Below are positions 1 through 8,001 of a DNA stretch of 64,000 nt, piece by piece; the first letter of the stretch is position 1, and every line of letters begins with the position of its first letter. The notes beneath the pieces were generated by a model, which was not told the origin of the DNA, searched no databases, and was given only the letters and a program-made list of their open reading frames with translations. The translations under genes were made by a program, and so were the position numbers. The stretch covers positions 5,518,001 through 5,582,000 of the forward strand of contig NZ_JAMOAO010000001.1 of the NCBI RefSeq assembly GCF_030555055.1, written 5' to 3'. This DNA comes from Nocardiopsis sp. YSL2 (GTDB lineage: Bacteria > Actinomycetota > Actinomycetes > Streptosporangiales > Streptosporangiaceae).

Positions 1-39
1 ACGGCACCACGGCCCCGGCCCGCTCCCTCGGCCGTCCGG

Positions 40-450
40 CTAGGTCGGCACCTCCGCCACGCCGAGCTGGCGCATGAGGCTCAGGTTGTCGTTGTAGTCG
101 TGCTCGCGATAGATCTTGCCGTCCCGGAGCTCCAGGACGTTGCAGTAGGCCATCTCCACGGACCTGCCCGTCGCGGGGATGCCCGCCATCTCGTCGCGGT
201 GCACACCGCGCATCGTCGCCTCCATGACCGCGACGTCGCCCATCTCCAACTGCCGGTGGATGTCGATCTCGAAGCCGGGGAACGCGGTGGTGAACACCGA
301 GATCTTCTCGATGCTCCCCTCGACGCCGTGCTCGGTGCCCTCCTCGTCGGTGAAGGCGTAGTCCGGGTGCAGCAGCGACCGGATCCGGTCGAAGTCAGCC
401 GCCTGAATGGCCTCGAAGTACTCTCGCTGGATCTCTGTGGCCCGTCCCAC
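40..450 (-). CDS. SnoaL-like / NTF2-fold protein (ester cyclase type)
   Basis: A 136-residue protein of the SnoaL-like NTF2-fold family, small alpha+beta barrels that bind small hydrophobic molecules and include polyketide cyclases and ester cyclases. Visible family traits are the N-terminal helix with AIQAADFDRIRSLLHPDY, the central FPGFEIDIHRQLEMGDVAVMEATM strand pair, and the C-terminal ELRDGKIYREHDYND segment. The GTG start is chosen because a purine-rich GAGGGGGG run lies just upstream and an overlapping ATG is out of frame. The substrate cannot be told from sequence. It is transcribed leftwards on its own; the methyltransferase lies about 240 bp upstream in the same direction. Confidence 0.85.
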   Translation of the reverse strand: MGRATEIQREYFEAIQAADFDRIRSLLHPDYAFTDEEGTEHGVEGSIEKISVFTTAFPGFEIDIHRQLEMGDVAVMEATMRGVHRDEMAGIPATGRSVEMAYCNVLELRDGKIYREHDYNDNLSLMRQLGVAEVPT

Positions 451-693
451 GGTTCATCCCCCCTCGGATGCTCGGCCGGCGTGGGTCGCCCGTGCCCGGT
501 GGTCCGCGGGGTCGGCCCGAACGCCGAGGAGGGGAACTCGTGCGGGCGCCGACGGAAGTCGTCGGGCACTGGACGGTCGGACCGGGCCACCGGCGGTCGC
601 GCGCGAGCGGAGCCGGTTGTCTCCACGATCGCACAGCTCGACCCCGAAGCGCGGTCAAAGTCGCCTGTGAAGTGCGACGATGGCCGCTTCCGG

Positions 694-1338
694 TCACGTC
701 CGGCGGGCCAGGAGGTAGGCCTGGGGCACGCTCTCGCCCGGGTCGGGCTCGCGGACCGCACGGACGCGGACCGAGAGTCCCGCGTCCGTGAGCAGGTCGG
801 CGACCTCGTCCGGCTGGAGCCGGTGGAAGTCGAGGGAGACCTCGTGTCCGAGCGGCCGGTCCAGGTACAGGGGCTCGTCACCGACCTGGAAGGCGAGCAT
901 GAGGTGCCCGCCCGGGACCAGCACCCGGCGGAACTCCGCGAACGCCTCGGGCAGGTGTTCCGGCGGCGTGTGGATGATCGAGTAGTAGGCCAGCGCGCCG
1001 CCCACCGAGCCGTCGGGCAGGTCCAGGTCCAGGATCGAGCCCACCTCGAAGCGCAGGCCGGGGTGGTCACGGCGGGCCAACTCGACCATCGCGGGGGAGA
1101 GGTCGACCCCGAACACCGGCAGGCCCAGATCGCGCAGGTACGCCGTCACGCGCCCGGACCCGCACCCCAGGTCGGCGACCGGGCCCGCGCCCGAGGCGCG
1201 GACGAGCTCGGCGAACACACCCAGCATCGCCCGGTCCACCGGCATCGCGTCGAGCGCGTCGCGGAACCGCTCGGTGTAGTCGGCGGCGAAGGCGTCGTAG
1301 AACGTGCGCGCCTCGGCGAGGAAGTCGGCTGGGGCCAC
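694..1338 (-). CDS. class I SAM-dependent methyltransferase
   Basis: A 214-residue soluble class I methyltransferase. Motif I (VADLGCGSGRVT, residues 54-65) binds S-adenosylmethionine. The acidic end of strand 2 (FGVDLSPAMVELAR) and the post-motif GSILDLDLPDGSVGGALAYYSIIH follow in the order usual for the ubiE/Methyltransf_11 type. I chose the GTG giving MAPADFL; the reading frame stays open upstream but that stretch lies under the neighbouring HTH gene and looks non-coding. The start sits 12 bp past the stop of the HTH gene, so the two are probably co-transcribed. The acceptor substrate is unknown. Confidence 0.85.
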   Translation of the reverse strand: MAPADFLAEARTFYDAFAADYTERFRDALDAMPVDRAMLGVFAELVRASGAGPVADLGCGSGRVTAYLRDLGLPVFGVDLSPAMVELARRDHPGLRFEVGSILDLDLPDGSVGGALAYYSIIHTPPEHLPEAFAEFRRVLVPGGHLMLAFQVGDEPLYLDRPLGHEVSLDFHRLQPDEVADLLTDAGLSVRVRAVREPDPGESVPQAYLLARRT

Positions 1339-1349
1339 GGTCGGGCACT

Positions 1350-1598
1350 CTACTCGGGTTCGTGGTCGAGCGGCCGTCCGGACGCCGTGCGGCCGTCCCG
1401 CAGGGTGAACACGTCGCCCGCCCGGAAATAGCGCCAGCCGTACTTGCTGCGGAAGGACTTCACGTCGTCGAGGCGGCCGGTACGGGCCCACGCGCGCATC
1501 GTCGACGGACAGACGCCGACGACGGCCGCCGCCTCGCCGTTGGTGAAGTACATGTCCGGGTGGGTCTCTTCCAGAAAGCGGATGTCTCGTTCGTCCAT
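1350..1598 (-). CDS. small MerR/excisionase-type helix-turn-helix protein
   Basis: An 82-residue DNA-binding protein of the MerR/excisionase helix-turn-helix type. The segment FTNGEAAAVVGVCPSTMRAWARTGRL is a canonical winged HTH, followed by the wing-like KYGWRYFRAGDVFTL. Such small proteins bind DNA as transcriptional regulators or recombination directionality factors. Here no integrase is nearby, so a regulatory role is more likely. The ATG giving MDERDIRF is preferred; an in-frame TTG 24 codons upstream would add an atypical tail. It is divergent from the Scr1-type regulator and runs straight into the methyltransferase gene. Confidence 0.75.
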   Translation of the reverse strand: MDERDIRFLEETHPDMYFTNGEAAAVVGVCPSTMRAWARTGRLDDVKSFRSKYGWRYFRAGDVFTLRDGRTASGRPLDHEPE

Positions 1599-1674
1599 GA
1601 GCCCAGCATCCGCCTCGCCTCCGCCATTGCGCGAGGAAGAAGCATGTGTCTCCAAAGTTAGGGTGCGCAATTCA

Positions 1675-2466
1675 ATGTCGAGTTACGCTTTCATCATGGC
1701 GCAACGATTTCCCCAGCACCTCACCAAATTGCGGATATTGTCCGGATTGTCGCAGAGGCAACTCGCGTCTCGGGCAAGAGTCTCCCCGTCCGCGTGCTGT
1801 CGGTGGGAGAAGGGCGAGGTCGTCCCCAGGCGCGGACATGTGGAGAACCTGGACCGCGTTCTGAATGCCGAGGGCCGTCTCATTCGCACCTGGCAGCGGG
1901 ACACCACGGACGGATCGTTGCCGTCATTCATGCAAGACGCCGGATTATTGCAGGCGGAGGCCATCACGATTGACTTCGTGTCCCCCGTGCTGGTGTCCGG
2001 GTTGATTCAGTGCCCCTCCTACGCGCGCATTGTTTTTCGCGAAGCGAACCCGACTCTTCCGGATGCGGCCATCGAGAGCCTGGTCACCGCCAGGTGTGCG
2101 CGCTTGGCGTATCTGAAGAAGCGAAACAATCCCATGGTGACGGCCGTCTTCCCGGAGAGCGCGCTCACGTGGCCTCCGGAATCGGTGCGCCGGGAACAAG
2201 CCGAACACCTGCTCGCGCTGATGGGTGACGAACGGATGCGTGTTCACCTGGTGCCGAGTGGGTCGGTACTGGTCGGAGTGACGTCTCCGCTGTTTCTGGT
2301 GAAGCTGGTCGATGGAGGCAGGGCGGCTTCGAGCGATCACGTCAGCGGTAACGTGATCATCGAGGATTCAGAGGACTTCGAGCGGCTGTCCGAACTGGTC
2401 AAACGCGCCTTGGGTGCCTCCCTCCCCGAAGGTCAGTCCCGGAAAGCACTGGAGGATCTACTGTGA
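1675..2466 (+). CDS. Scr1-type XRE regulator with DUF5753 domain
   Basis: A 263-residue regulator of the Scr1/DUF5753 type common in Streptomyces and relatives. Residues about 15-70 form an XRE helix-turn-helix (KLRILSGLSQRQLASRARVSPSACCRWEKGEVVP); the rest is the DUF5753 domain, with the characteristic LIQCPSYARIVF and VHLVPSG stretches. Members pair with a DUF397 protein and act as antitoxin-like or morphogenesis regulators. The ATG at MSSYAF is preferred; a second ATG seven codons later (MAQRFP) is possible. Its stop codon overlaps the GTG of the DUF397 gene (GTGA). The gene has visibly lower GC than its neighbours, which suggests later acquisition. Confidence 0.88.
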   Translation: MSSYAFIMAQRFPQHLTKLRILSGLSQRQLASRARVSPSACCRWEKGEVVPRRGHVENLDRVLNAEGRLIRTWQRDTTDGSLPSFMQDAGLLQAEAITIDFVSPVLVSGLIQCPSYARIVFREANPTLPDAAIESLVTARCARLAYLKKRNNPMVTAVFPESALTWPPESVRREQAEHLLALMGDERMRVHLVPSGSVLVGVTSPLFLVKLVDGGRAASSDHVSGNVIIEDSEDFERLSELVKRALGASLPEGQSRKALEDLL

Positions 2467-2630
2467 GTGGCTGGCACAAGTCCAGTTGGTCGGACACCGG
2501 TGGCCATTGCGTGGAAGTGCGTGAGCAGCAGGATGCGGTGGACGTGCGAGACACGCAGAACCGGAGCGCCGGTCACCTGTCCTTCTCCGCCGTGGAATGG
2601 GCCGCGCTACTGGCGGCGGCCGCGCGCTGA
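2463..2630 (+). CDS. DUF397 domain protein (partner of the Scr1-type regulator)
   Basis: A 55-residue DUF397 protein starting with GTG inside the stop of the upstream regulator. It has the family pattern: W-x-KSSWSD near the N-terminus, a central HCVEV strand, VDVRDTQNRSAGHLSFS, and a closing W-x-ALL helix. DUF397 proteins nearly always sit directly behind a Scr1/DUF5753 regulator and have been proposed to act as the effector or toxin half of such pairs; their biochemistry is not settled. The four-base overlap implies translational coupling. A strong hairpin follows 15 bp later, closing the operon. Confidence 0.9.
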   Translation: MSGWHKSSWSDTGGHCVEVREQQDAVDVRDTQNRSAGHLSFSAVEWAALLAAAAR

Positions 2631-2645
2631 ACCGGCGCCCGTATC

Positions 2646-2683
2646 GGGAGGGCCCCGCCGGACGTGTCCGACGGGGCCCTCCC
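2646..2683 (+). terminator. hairpin terminator after the DUF397 gene
   Basis: A perfect 12-bp stem (GGGAGGGCCCCG paired with CGGGGCCCTCCC) around a 14-nt loop that itself contains a short CGGA/TCCG stem. It sits just behind the DUF397 stop. There is no U tract, as is usual in high-GC actinomycetes. Confidence 0.75.
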
Positions 2684-2703
2684 GCAGGGGGTGCTCGCTA
2701 CCA

Positions 2704-2951
2704 TCATGCGGTCAGCGAGGGGATCGCGTCCAGGGAGTCGTCCCTGCTCTCGCGGCTGAGCAACAGCGCGACCAGCGCGGCGGCGCCGGTCGGCACCAGC
2801 CGACCGCCCACCCGGTCCAGGCCGAACCGTCCGGTCACCCGGGTCGCGACGTAGGGGCGTACGACGCCCCCGGCAGGCCCGCGGCGTCGTACGCCACCGA
2901 CGCGCCCGTGTGGCGGGCGCGGGCCGGGAGGGACGTGTCCGCGGGACTCAC
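2704..2951 (-). pseudogene. possible small frameshifted gene
   Basis: This part of the 513-bp gap between the DUF397 gene and the flavoprotein has weak coding signs on the minus strand. A GTG start with an upstream AAGG opens a frame reading MSPADTSLPARARHTG. After 37 codons it stops, but a neighbouring frame continues with a plausible end (GRFGLDRVGGRLVPTGAAAL, then SLDAIPSLTA) to a TGA. A single frameshift near the GGGGCGT-ACG-ACGCCCC hairpin (2854-2870) would join them into one protein of about 80 residues. I do not recognise the product, and this may be chance in GC-rich DNA. Confidence 0.22.
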
Positions 2952-3035
2952 GGTGCGGACCTTGCGCCGGGGGCCGGTCGGCGCCCGTGCCGGGTCGGTG
3001 TGCGGCCGATCGGGACCCGGCTCCGCCGCGGGGAT

Positions 3036-3049
3036 GTGAGGTGCCTCAC
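3036..3049. promoter_or_regulatory. palindromic site upstream of the flavoprotein gene
   Basis: Inverted repeat GTGAGG-TG-CCTCAC, about 95 bp before the ATG of the NADH dehydrogenase-like gene. Its symmetry and place suit a repressor operator. No cognate regulator is adjacent and I cannot assign one. Confidence 0.35.
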
Positions 3050-3143
3050 CCGGGAGCCGTGTCACGAACGGCGCCGCCGCCCTCGTCCTGTGCTGCGAAG
3101 GCGTCCACGAAGGCCGCCGCCACGCGGAAGGACCACGATTCCC

Positions 3144-4457
3144 ATGACTCACCGACTGCTCGTCCTCGGGGCCGGCTACGCCGGGCTCGCGGCCGCTCGC
3201 CGTGCCCACGACCTCGCCCGGCACGAGCGCGCCGACGTCACCGTCACGCTCGTCAACGCCACCCGGGACTTCATCGAACGCGTCCGCCTGCACCAGGTCG
3301 CCGCGGGCCAGGACGTCGGTGTGCACGCCCTGGACCAGGCACTCGACGGCACCGGCATCGGCCTCGTCGTCGGCCTGGTCGAGCACGTGGACCCCGACGC
3401 CCGCACCCTCACGGTCCGCGGGGACCAGGGGGCGCGCACACTCGGCTACGACTCGCTCGTCCTCGCCCCCGGCAGCACGGCCCGCGCCGGAGTCGTGCCC
3501 GGCGCCGACGAGCACGCCCTGGCCATCGCCGACCTGGACGGCGCACGGGCCGTCGCCGAGCGCGTCGCCGCCGACCGGCCCCAGCGCCTGGTGGTGGTCG
3601 GCGGCGGGCTCACCGGTATCGAGGCCGCCACGGAGATGGCCGAGTCCCACCCGGGTCTCGGGGTCGAACTCGTCACCCGAGGCGAGGTCGCGCCGGGGGT
3701 CGCGCCCCGGGCGCGGACCCATGTGCGCCGTGTCCTGCACCGGCTCGGTGTGGTGCTGCGCGAGCACGCGGGTGTCGGCGAGGTCGACGCCACGGGCCTG
3801 CTGTTGTCCGACGGCGCGCGGGTTCCGGCCGACCTCGTGGTGTGGAACGCCGGGTTCAGCGCCTCCGGACTGCCCGCGGCGATCGGCCTGTCCGTCGACG
3901 ACGACGGCCGCGCGCTGGTCGACGCCTCCCAGCGCTCGCTCTCCCACCCCGACGTCCTCGTCGTGGGCGACGCGGCCCGCGCCGACGGTGCCACGGGGGA
4001 TCCGTTGCGCATGTCCTGCGCCATGGGCCTGCCGATGGGTTGGAGCGCCGCCGAGACCGTCCTGGCCGACCTCGCCGGGCGCGCACCCGACACCACCCCG
4101 TTCGGCTACCTGATCCAGTGCGTCAGCCTGGGCCGGCACGACGGCCTCGTCCAGTTCGTGCGCCCCGACGACAGCCCCCGCGCGGCCTTCCTGACCGGGC
4201 GCCTCGCGGCGCGTGTCAAGGAGTACATCGTGGCCGGGGCCTACGACAGCGCGCGCACCGGCGGCCAGGCCGCCACGAACCTGCGCCTGACCCGGAACGC
4301 GGGCCGGCGGCACCTGCGCCGGAACCACGCCCGGACCGGCGCGGTTCAGGACCGGGCGCCCTCGGCGGGAGCGTCGAACGGCGTGTCCCGCGGCGTCGCG
4401 AGGAAGGGCCGCATGACGCGCTCGGCCAGCGGTGTCGACGACAGCCGCAGGGCCTGA
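3144..4457 (+). CDS. NAD(P)/FAD-dependent oxidoreductase (NDH-2 like)
   Basis: A 437-residue two-dinucleotide-fold flavoprotein related to type II NADH dehydrogenases. Residues 5-15 carry the FAD-binding LVLGAGYAGL motif. A second Rossmann motif (VVVGGGLTGIEAA) near residue 150 binds NAD(P)H. The FAD-closing motif LVVGDAAR lies near residue 275. No clear membrane anchor is visible, so it may be peripheral or soluble. The ATG is supported by GAAGGA upstream. Its last ~37 codons overlap the 3' end of the convergent monooxygenase gene and read as low-complexity Arg/Ser sequence, suggesting that the stop was lost and the frame extended. Confidence 0.87.
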   Translation: MTHRLLVLGAGYAGLAAARRAHDLARHERADVTVTLVNATRDFIERVRLHQVAAGQDVGVHALDQALDGTGIGLVVGLVEHVDPDARTLTVRGDQGARTLGYDSLVLAPGSTARAGVVPGADEHALAIADLDGARAVAERVAADRPQRLVVVGGGLTGIEAATEMAESHPGLGVELVTRGEVAPGVAPRARTHVRRVLHRLGVVLREHAGVGEVDATGLLLSDGARVPADLVVWNAGFSASGLPAAIGLSVDDDGRALVDASQRSLSHPDVLVVGDAARADGATGDPLRMSCAMGLPMGWSAAETVLADLAGRAPDTTPFGYLIQCVSLGRHDGLVQFVRPDDSPRAAFLTGRLAARVKEYIVAGAYDSARTGGQAATNLRLTRNAGRRHLRRNHARTGAVQDRAPSAGASNGVSRGVARKGRMTRSASGVDDSRRA

Positions 4458-5614
4458 CGGCGGACGAACAGGCGGGCGGGCGTGGCCGGGACGAACCACT
4501 TCGCCAGGCTGCGGCCCGCGCGCTGCTTGGTGTCGATGACCGGCTTGACCCGGCCCTCGTAGCGCCGCAGCGCGGCCGCGACCTCGTCCGTCCCCGCCTT
4601 GGCCGCCCCGCTCCCCGGAGCCAGGCGGCCGAGCTCCTGGGCCAGGACCTCGGCGGCGGCCACCGCCATGCTCGCCCCCTGCCCCGCCATCAGCGAGACC
4701 GCCTGGCACGCGTCGCCGACCAGGGCCACGCGCGCGTCGGACCAGCCCGGCATGACGATCTGCCCGACCTCGTCGTAGTACGGCCGGGGCGGGCACGCCG
4801 CGAGCAGACGGGGCACCAGCCACCCCAGGCCCCCGTGCACCTCCAGCAGCCGTGCGCGCGGGTCCTGCGGCAACGAGCCGTCCGGGGACAGGTGGCACAG
4901 GAACGCGGCCCCGGTCGTGTCGGACAGGCGGTACATCCCCGCCTGGACGCCGGGGGCCTCCACGGCCTGGAACTCGTTCGCCAGGACCCCCATCAGTTCG
5001 GGGTCGGTGAACACGTAGGCCGCGGCGTGCGCTCCCAGGTAGCGGCGGTAGCGCGACTCCGGACCGAACACGAGCCGCCGCGTGCGCGAGTGGATCCCGT
5101 CGGCCCCCACGAGCACGTCGGCGCGCTCGGCCGAACCGTCGGTGAGGACCGCCGTGACGCCCTCGTCGTCCTGGCGCACCTCCTCGATCCCGGTCCCGTA
5201 CCGCACGTCGGCCGCGGGGCCCAGCGCCTCGCGCAGCACGCCCTCCAGGTCGCCGCGCAGCAGGGTCAGAAAGCGGCCGCCGGTGATCCGTGCGGGCACC
5301 GAGGCGTCGAGGCGGGCCGAGTCGCGGCCGTCGGCCCTGCGGTAGCGCACCGCGTTCAGCCCGAGCCCGGACTCGTGGACCCGCGCGCGCAGGCCCATCC
5401 GCTCCAGGGTGTCGTAGCCGGGGCCGAAGTAGTCGATGACGTAACCGCGGTCCAGTGTGCCGTCGATGGAGTCCGGCGCGTCCAGGGCCGCCAGGCCGGA
5501 GGCGGGGGAGGGGGCCGGGCCCCGCTCGACGACGGTGGCCTCCCAGCCCTCGTGCCGCAGCCACCACGCCGTGGCCAGACCGGCGATGCCGCCGCCGATG
5601 ATGATCGCTCTCAT
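4346..5614 (-). CDS. FAD-dependent monooxygenase (PHBH/squalene-epoxidase-like)
   Basis: A 422-residue group A flavin monooxygenase. It has the N-terminal FAD motif IIIGGGIAGLATAWWL, the central DG motif VLVGADGIHSRTR, and the GDACQ motif (VALVGDACQAVSLMAGQGAS), in family order. Such enzymes hydroxylate aromatics or antibiotics using NAD(P)H and O2. The ATG overlaps the TGA of the upstream TetR gene (ATGA), so repressor and enzyme form one translationally coupled operon. This arrangement usually means the repressor senses the enzyme's substrate. The 3' end overlaps the convergent flavoprotein gene by 112 bp. Confidence 0.9.
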   Translation of the reverse strand: MRAIIIGGGIAGLATAWWLRHEGWEATVVERGPAPSPASGLAALDAPDSIDGTLDRGYVIDYFGPGYDTLERMGLRARVHESGLGLNAVRYRRADGRDSARLDASVPARITGGRFLTLLRGDLEGVLREALGPAADVRYGTGIEEVRQDDEGVTAVLTDGSAERADVLVGADGIHSRTRRLVFGPESRYRRYLGAHAAAYVFTDPELMGVLANEFQAVEAPGVQAGMYRLSDTTGAAFLCHLSPDGSLPQDPRARLLEVHGGLGWLVPRLLAACPPRPYYDEVGQIVMPGWSDARVALVGDACQAVSLMAGQGASMAVAAAEVLAQELGRLAPGSGAAKAGTDEVAAALRRYEGRVKPVIDTKQRAGRSLAKWFVPATPARLFVRRQALRLSSTPLAERVMRPFLATPRDTPFDAPAEGARS

Positions 5615-6225
5615 CTGGGGTCTCCTTCGGTGGTGGGCGCCGCGAGCATGCGGCGCAGGGGTTCGAGATAGGCCTCGGCGGGCGGCACCGGGCCCAGCGC
5701 CCGGTGCAGGACCACGCCGTCGAAGAACGCGCACACCAGTTCGGCGGCGGCCTCCGGCTGCGCGGTGCCGTGCCTCCTCAGCCACGCGGCGATGGCGTCC
5801 CGGGTCTCGACCACGATCCGCGCCATGACCGCGTGCAGCTCGGGGTCGCGGGTCGCGGCCAGGTAGGCCTCGGTGACCAGGACGGACGCGGGATCGTCGC
5901 CCTGGTACTCGTCCATCTCCCGCAGGGCCGCCACCACCCCCTCGGCGGGGTCGGGCGCGGCGGTCAGGGCCGCGAGCGGGCCGGAGAGCACGTCATCCAG
6001 GACGGTGGCCGCGGCGGCGCGCAGCAGTGCGGGCAGCGAGTCGAAGTGGTAGTGGACGAGTCCGGGGCGCACCTGCGCGCGGGAGGCCACCAGGCGGGTG
6101 GTGACCGCGTTCCACCCCACTTCCGGGATCAGCTCCACGGCCGCGGACAGCAGCTTGGCGCGGCTGGAACGCCCCCGTTCGGCGGAGGTGGCGCCCGCTC
6201 CGGTTTGGTCATATGCCTTGGTCAT
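5611..6225 (-). CDS. TetR/AcrR family repressor of the monooxygenase operon
   Basis: A 204-residue TetR-family regulator. The N-terminal HTH (AKLLSAAVELIPEVGWNAVTTRLVASRAQVRPGLVHYHF) is clear; the rest is the all-helical ligand-binding domain with a C-terminal YLEPLRRML helix. It is first in the operon with the flavin monooxygenase. Its start codon lies inside a perfect 16-bp palindrome with a second half-site upstream on the plus strand, an arrangement expected for autorepression. No Shine-Dalgarno is visible, so the message may be leaderless. Confidence 0.9.
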   Translation of the reverse strand: MTKAYDQTGAGATSAERGRSSRAKLLSAAVELIPEVGWNAVTTRLVASRAQVRPGLVHYHFDSLPALLRAAAATVLDDVLSGPLAALTAAPDPAEGVVAALREMDEYQGDDPASVLVTEAYLAATRDPELHAVMARIVVETRDAIAAWLRRHGTAQPEAAAELVCAFFDGVVLHRALGPVPPAEAYLEPLRRMLAAPTTEGDPR

Positions 6226-6234
6226 ATGACCAAA
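6204..6234. promoter_or_regulatory. TetR operator overlapping the tetR start codon
   Basis: The perfect palindrome TTGGTCATATGACCAA (6218-6233) contains the tetR ATG, and a direct copy of TTTGGTCATATG (6204-6215) lies within the first codons. Together they suit two repressor dimers. Occupancy would block both transcription and start-codon access. Confidence 0.75.
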
Positions 6235-6337
6235 CTAGGGGAATGAGGGACCGAAGGCAAGAGGGAGTCGTGGACGGGGGAGGGCGGAGGCGCGGACCGC
6301 GGGGGTCCGGATGGGGCGCGCCGGTCGGCGGCCGGGC

Positions 6338-6994
6338 TCAGCGCGGGTCCAGGGGCCCCGGACGCACCACGCGGGTGCAGTTGTCACGGAACCGCTTGAC
6401 CAGCTCGCCGTTGGGGCGGTCGCTGCGCTCGACCCACTCCCGCGCGGCCTCCTCGCTCGCCCCGCCCGAGACCTGGCGGAGGTGGAGCCGCTCCTCGCGC
6501 ACCCGGTCGTCGGCCTCGACGTACCACAGCTGAGCGAAGAGCCCCCGCAGCCGGTGCCAGGGCTCCTCGTCGCTGGCGAGGTAGTTGCCCTCGGTCACCA
6601 CCAGCACGGTGTGCGGGTCCACCACGTGCCGCGCGGCCACCGGCTCGTGCAGCCGCCGGTCGTAGTCCGGCACGTACACGGGGTGCTCCGTCTCGGCCAG
6701 CAGGCGCCGGACGAGCGCCACGTAGCCGTGCGCGTCGAAGGTGTCGGGGGCGCCCTTGCGGTCGCGCCGACCCAGGCGGTCGAGTTGGGCGTTGGACAGG
6801 TGGAAGCCGTCCATCGGCAGGTATCCGGCCGCCCCCGGCCCCAGCCGGTCGTCGACCCGCGCCACCAGGTGGCGGGCGAGCGTCGACTTCCCCGCGCCCG
6901 GGGCACCGGTCAGGCCGAGGACCGCGCGCCGCCCTGGGCGGGCCGCGGCCTCACGTGCGATCCGGAGGGCTTCTGCGGCGAGCGAGTCGGACAT
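6338..6994 (-). CDS. nucleoside/nucleotide kinase family protein (P-loop)
   Basis: A 218-residue P-loop kinase related to uridine kinase, pantothenate kinase and phosphoribulokinase. The Walker A motif GAPGAGKST is at residues 30-38. MDGFHLSNAQLDRLGRRDRKGAPDTFD is the signature substrate-binding stretch of this subfamily, often annotated nucleoside/nucleotide kinase or fructose-transport-associated FrcK type. YVPDYDRRLHEPV and VVTEGNYL (Walker B-like) follow. The true phosphate acceptor is unknown. I start at MSDSLAAEA; the longer open frame adds only an Arg/Ala-rich tail. Confidence 0.87.
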   Translation of the reverse strand: MSDSLAAEALRIAREAAARPGRRAVLGLTGAPGAGKSTLARHLVARVDDRLGPGAAGYLPMDGFHLSNAQLDRLGRRDRKGAPDTFDAHGYVALVRRLLAETEHPVYVPDYDRRLHEPVAARHVVDPHTVLVVTEGNYLASDEEPWHRLRGLFAQLWYVEADDRVREERLHLRQVSGGASEEAAREWVERSDRPNGELVKRFRDNCTRVVRPGPLDPR

Positions 6995-7090
6995 GCGCAC
7001 GAGCCTACGCGCTGCGGGGCCCGCGGCGCGGCCCGCCACCGGGGCGGGCCACGCGATGCGCCGCGGCCCCCGCCCCGGGGCGGCCGGGGC

Positions 7091-7627
7091 TCAGGGCGCG
7101 TGGCCGACGAAGGCCAGGGCCTGGCGCAGCAGCACGCCCTGGCCGCCGGTCATCTCCTCGATCACCTTCGGGCTGGCCGCCTCCTCCGGAGTGAACCAGA
7201 TCAGGTCCAGGGCGTCCTGTCGCGGCTGGCAGTCACCGGAGACCGGCACGATGTAGGCCATCGCCACCGCGTGCTGGCGCGGGTCGTGGAAGGGCGTGAC
7301 GCCGGGCGTGGGGAAGTACTCCGCCACCGTGAACGGTTGCGGGGCGGTCGGGATGCGCGGCAGCGCCACCGGGCCCAGGTCCTTCTCCAGGTGCCGCAGG
7401 AGGGCGTCGCGCACCCGCTCGTGGTAGAGCACCCTCCCGGAGACCACGGAGCGGTTGAAGCTGCCGTCGGGCGCGGCCCGCATCAACAGACCGAAATGGG
7501 TCACCTGCCCCGTCTCGTCCACCCGTACGGGCACGGCCTGGACGTAGAGCACCGGCATGCGGCCGCGGATACTCTCCAGTTCCTCGGCGGAGAACCAGCC
7601 GGGCTGGGTGTCGGCGGTGTCGGTCAT
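7091..7627 (-). CDS. DUF4916 NUDIX-fold protein
   Basis: A 178-residue protein matching the DUF4916 family of actinobacterial NUDIX-like hydrolases, beginning MTDTADTQPGWFSAEELESIRGRMPVLYVQAVPV. The family has the NUDIX fold but a degenerate NUDIX box; here the usual GX5EX7REUXEEXGU pattern is not intact around residues 60-85, so catalysis by the standard mechanism is uncertain. The C-terminal DALDLIWFTPEEA is family-typical. It stands alone between the kinase-like gene and a divergent STAS gene. Confidence 0.75.
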   Translation of the reverse strand: MTDTADTQPGWFSAEELESIRGRMPVLYVQAVPVRVDETGQVTHFGLLMRAAPDGSFNRSVVSGRVLYHERVRDALLRHLEKDLGPVALPRIPTAPQPFTVAEYFPTPGVTPFHDPRQHAVAMAYIVPVSGDCQPRQDALDLIWFTPEEAASPKVIEEMTGGQGVLLRQALAFVGHAP

Positions 7628-8001
7628 GGGGTGCGCGGCGGTGCGTCCAGCGGCGCGCGCCTGGCGCGGCCGGGATGCGGCCACCGCTCCCTCCCTTCGC
7701 TCGGTCGGCGTCACTGGAGGACCAGTCTCCCGTCCGTGGCGGACGGGAACGCACAGTGCCTTACTGCTTCTACCGCACGCGGGGGCCCGACGCACGGTGC
7801 GGGGGCGGATCCGAGTGTCCGAGAGGAGTGGTGACCGCCAGGCGTACGGTCCGGGCGGGCGGCCACGAACGCGATGTCGGCCTTCGGTGAGATTTCGCGC
7901 GGTTTTCGCATCGAAAGCCTCCCCGAACCTCCCTGGAGAGGTTACGATCTCGTACGCGGTTGCGTAGTGGACAGGTCACGTCCGGTGAGAGGTGGTTCCG
8001 A
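7628..8001. other. 374-bp intergenic region
   Basis: This divergent gap holds the promoters of the DUF4916 and STAS genes but no convincing gene. A perfect hairpin TCCCGTCCG-TGG-CGGACGGGA lies at 7728-7748. Open frames here lack starts, ribosome sites and family resemblance. Confidence 0.6.

Noticed and set aside
2835..5567. Very long minus-strand open frame of about 910 codons
   Set aside because: It is antisense to the flavoprotein and in another frame of the monooxygenase; composition is Gly/Arg/Ala low complexity with no family motif.
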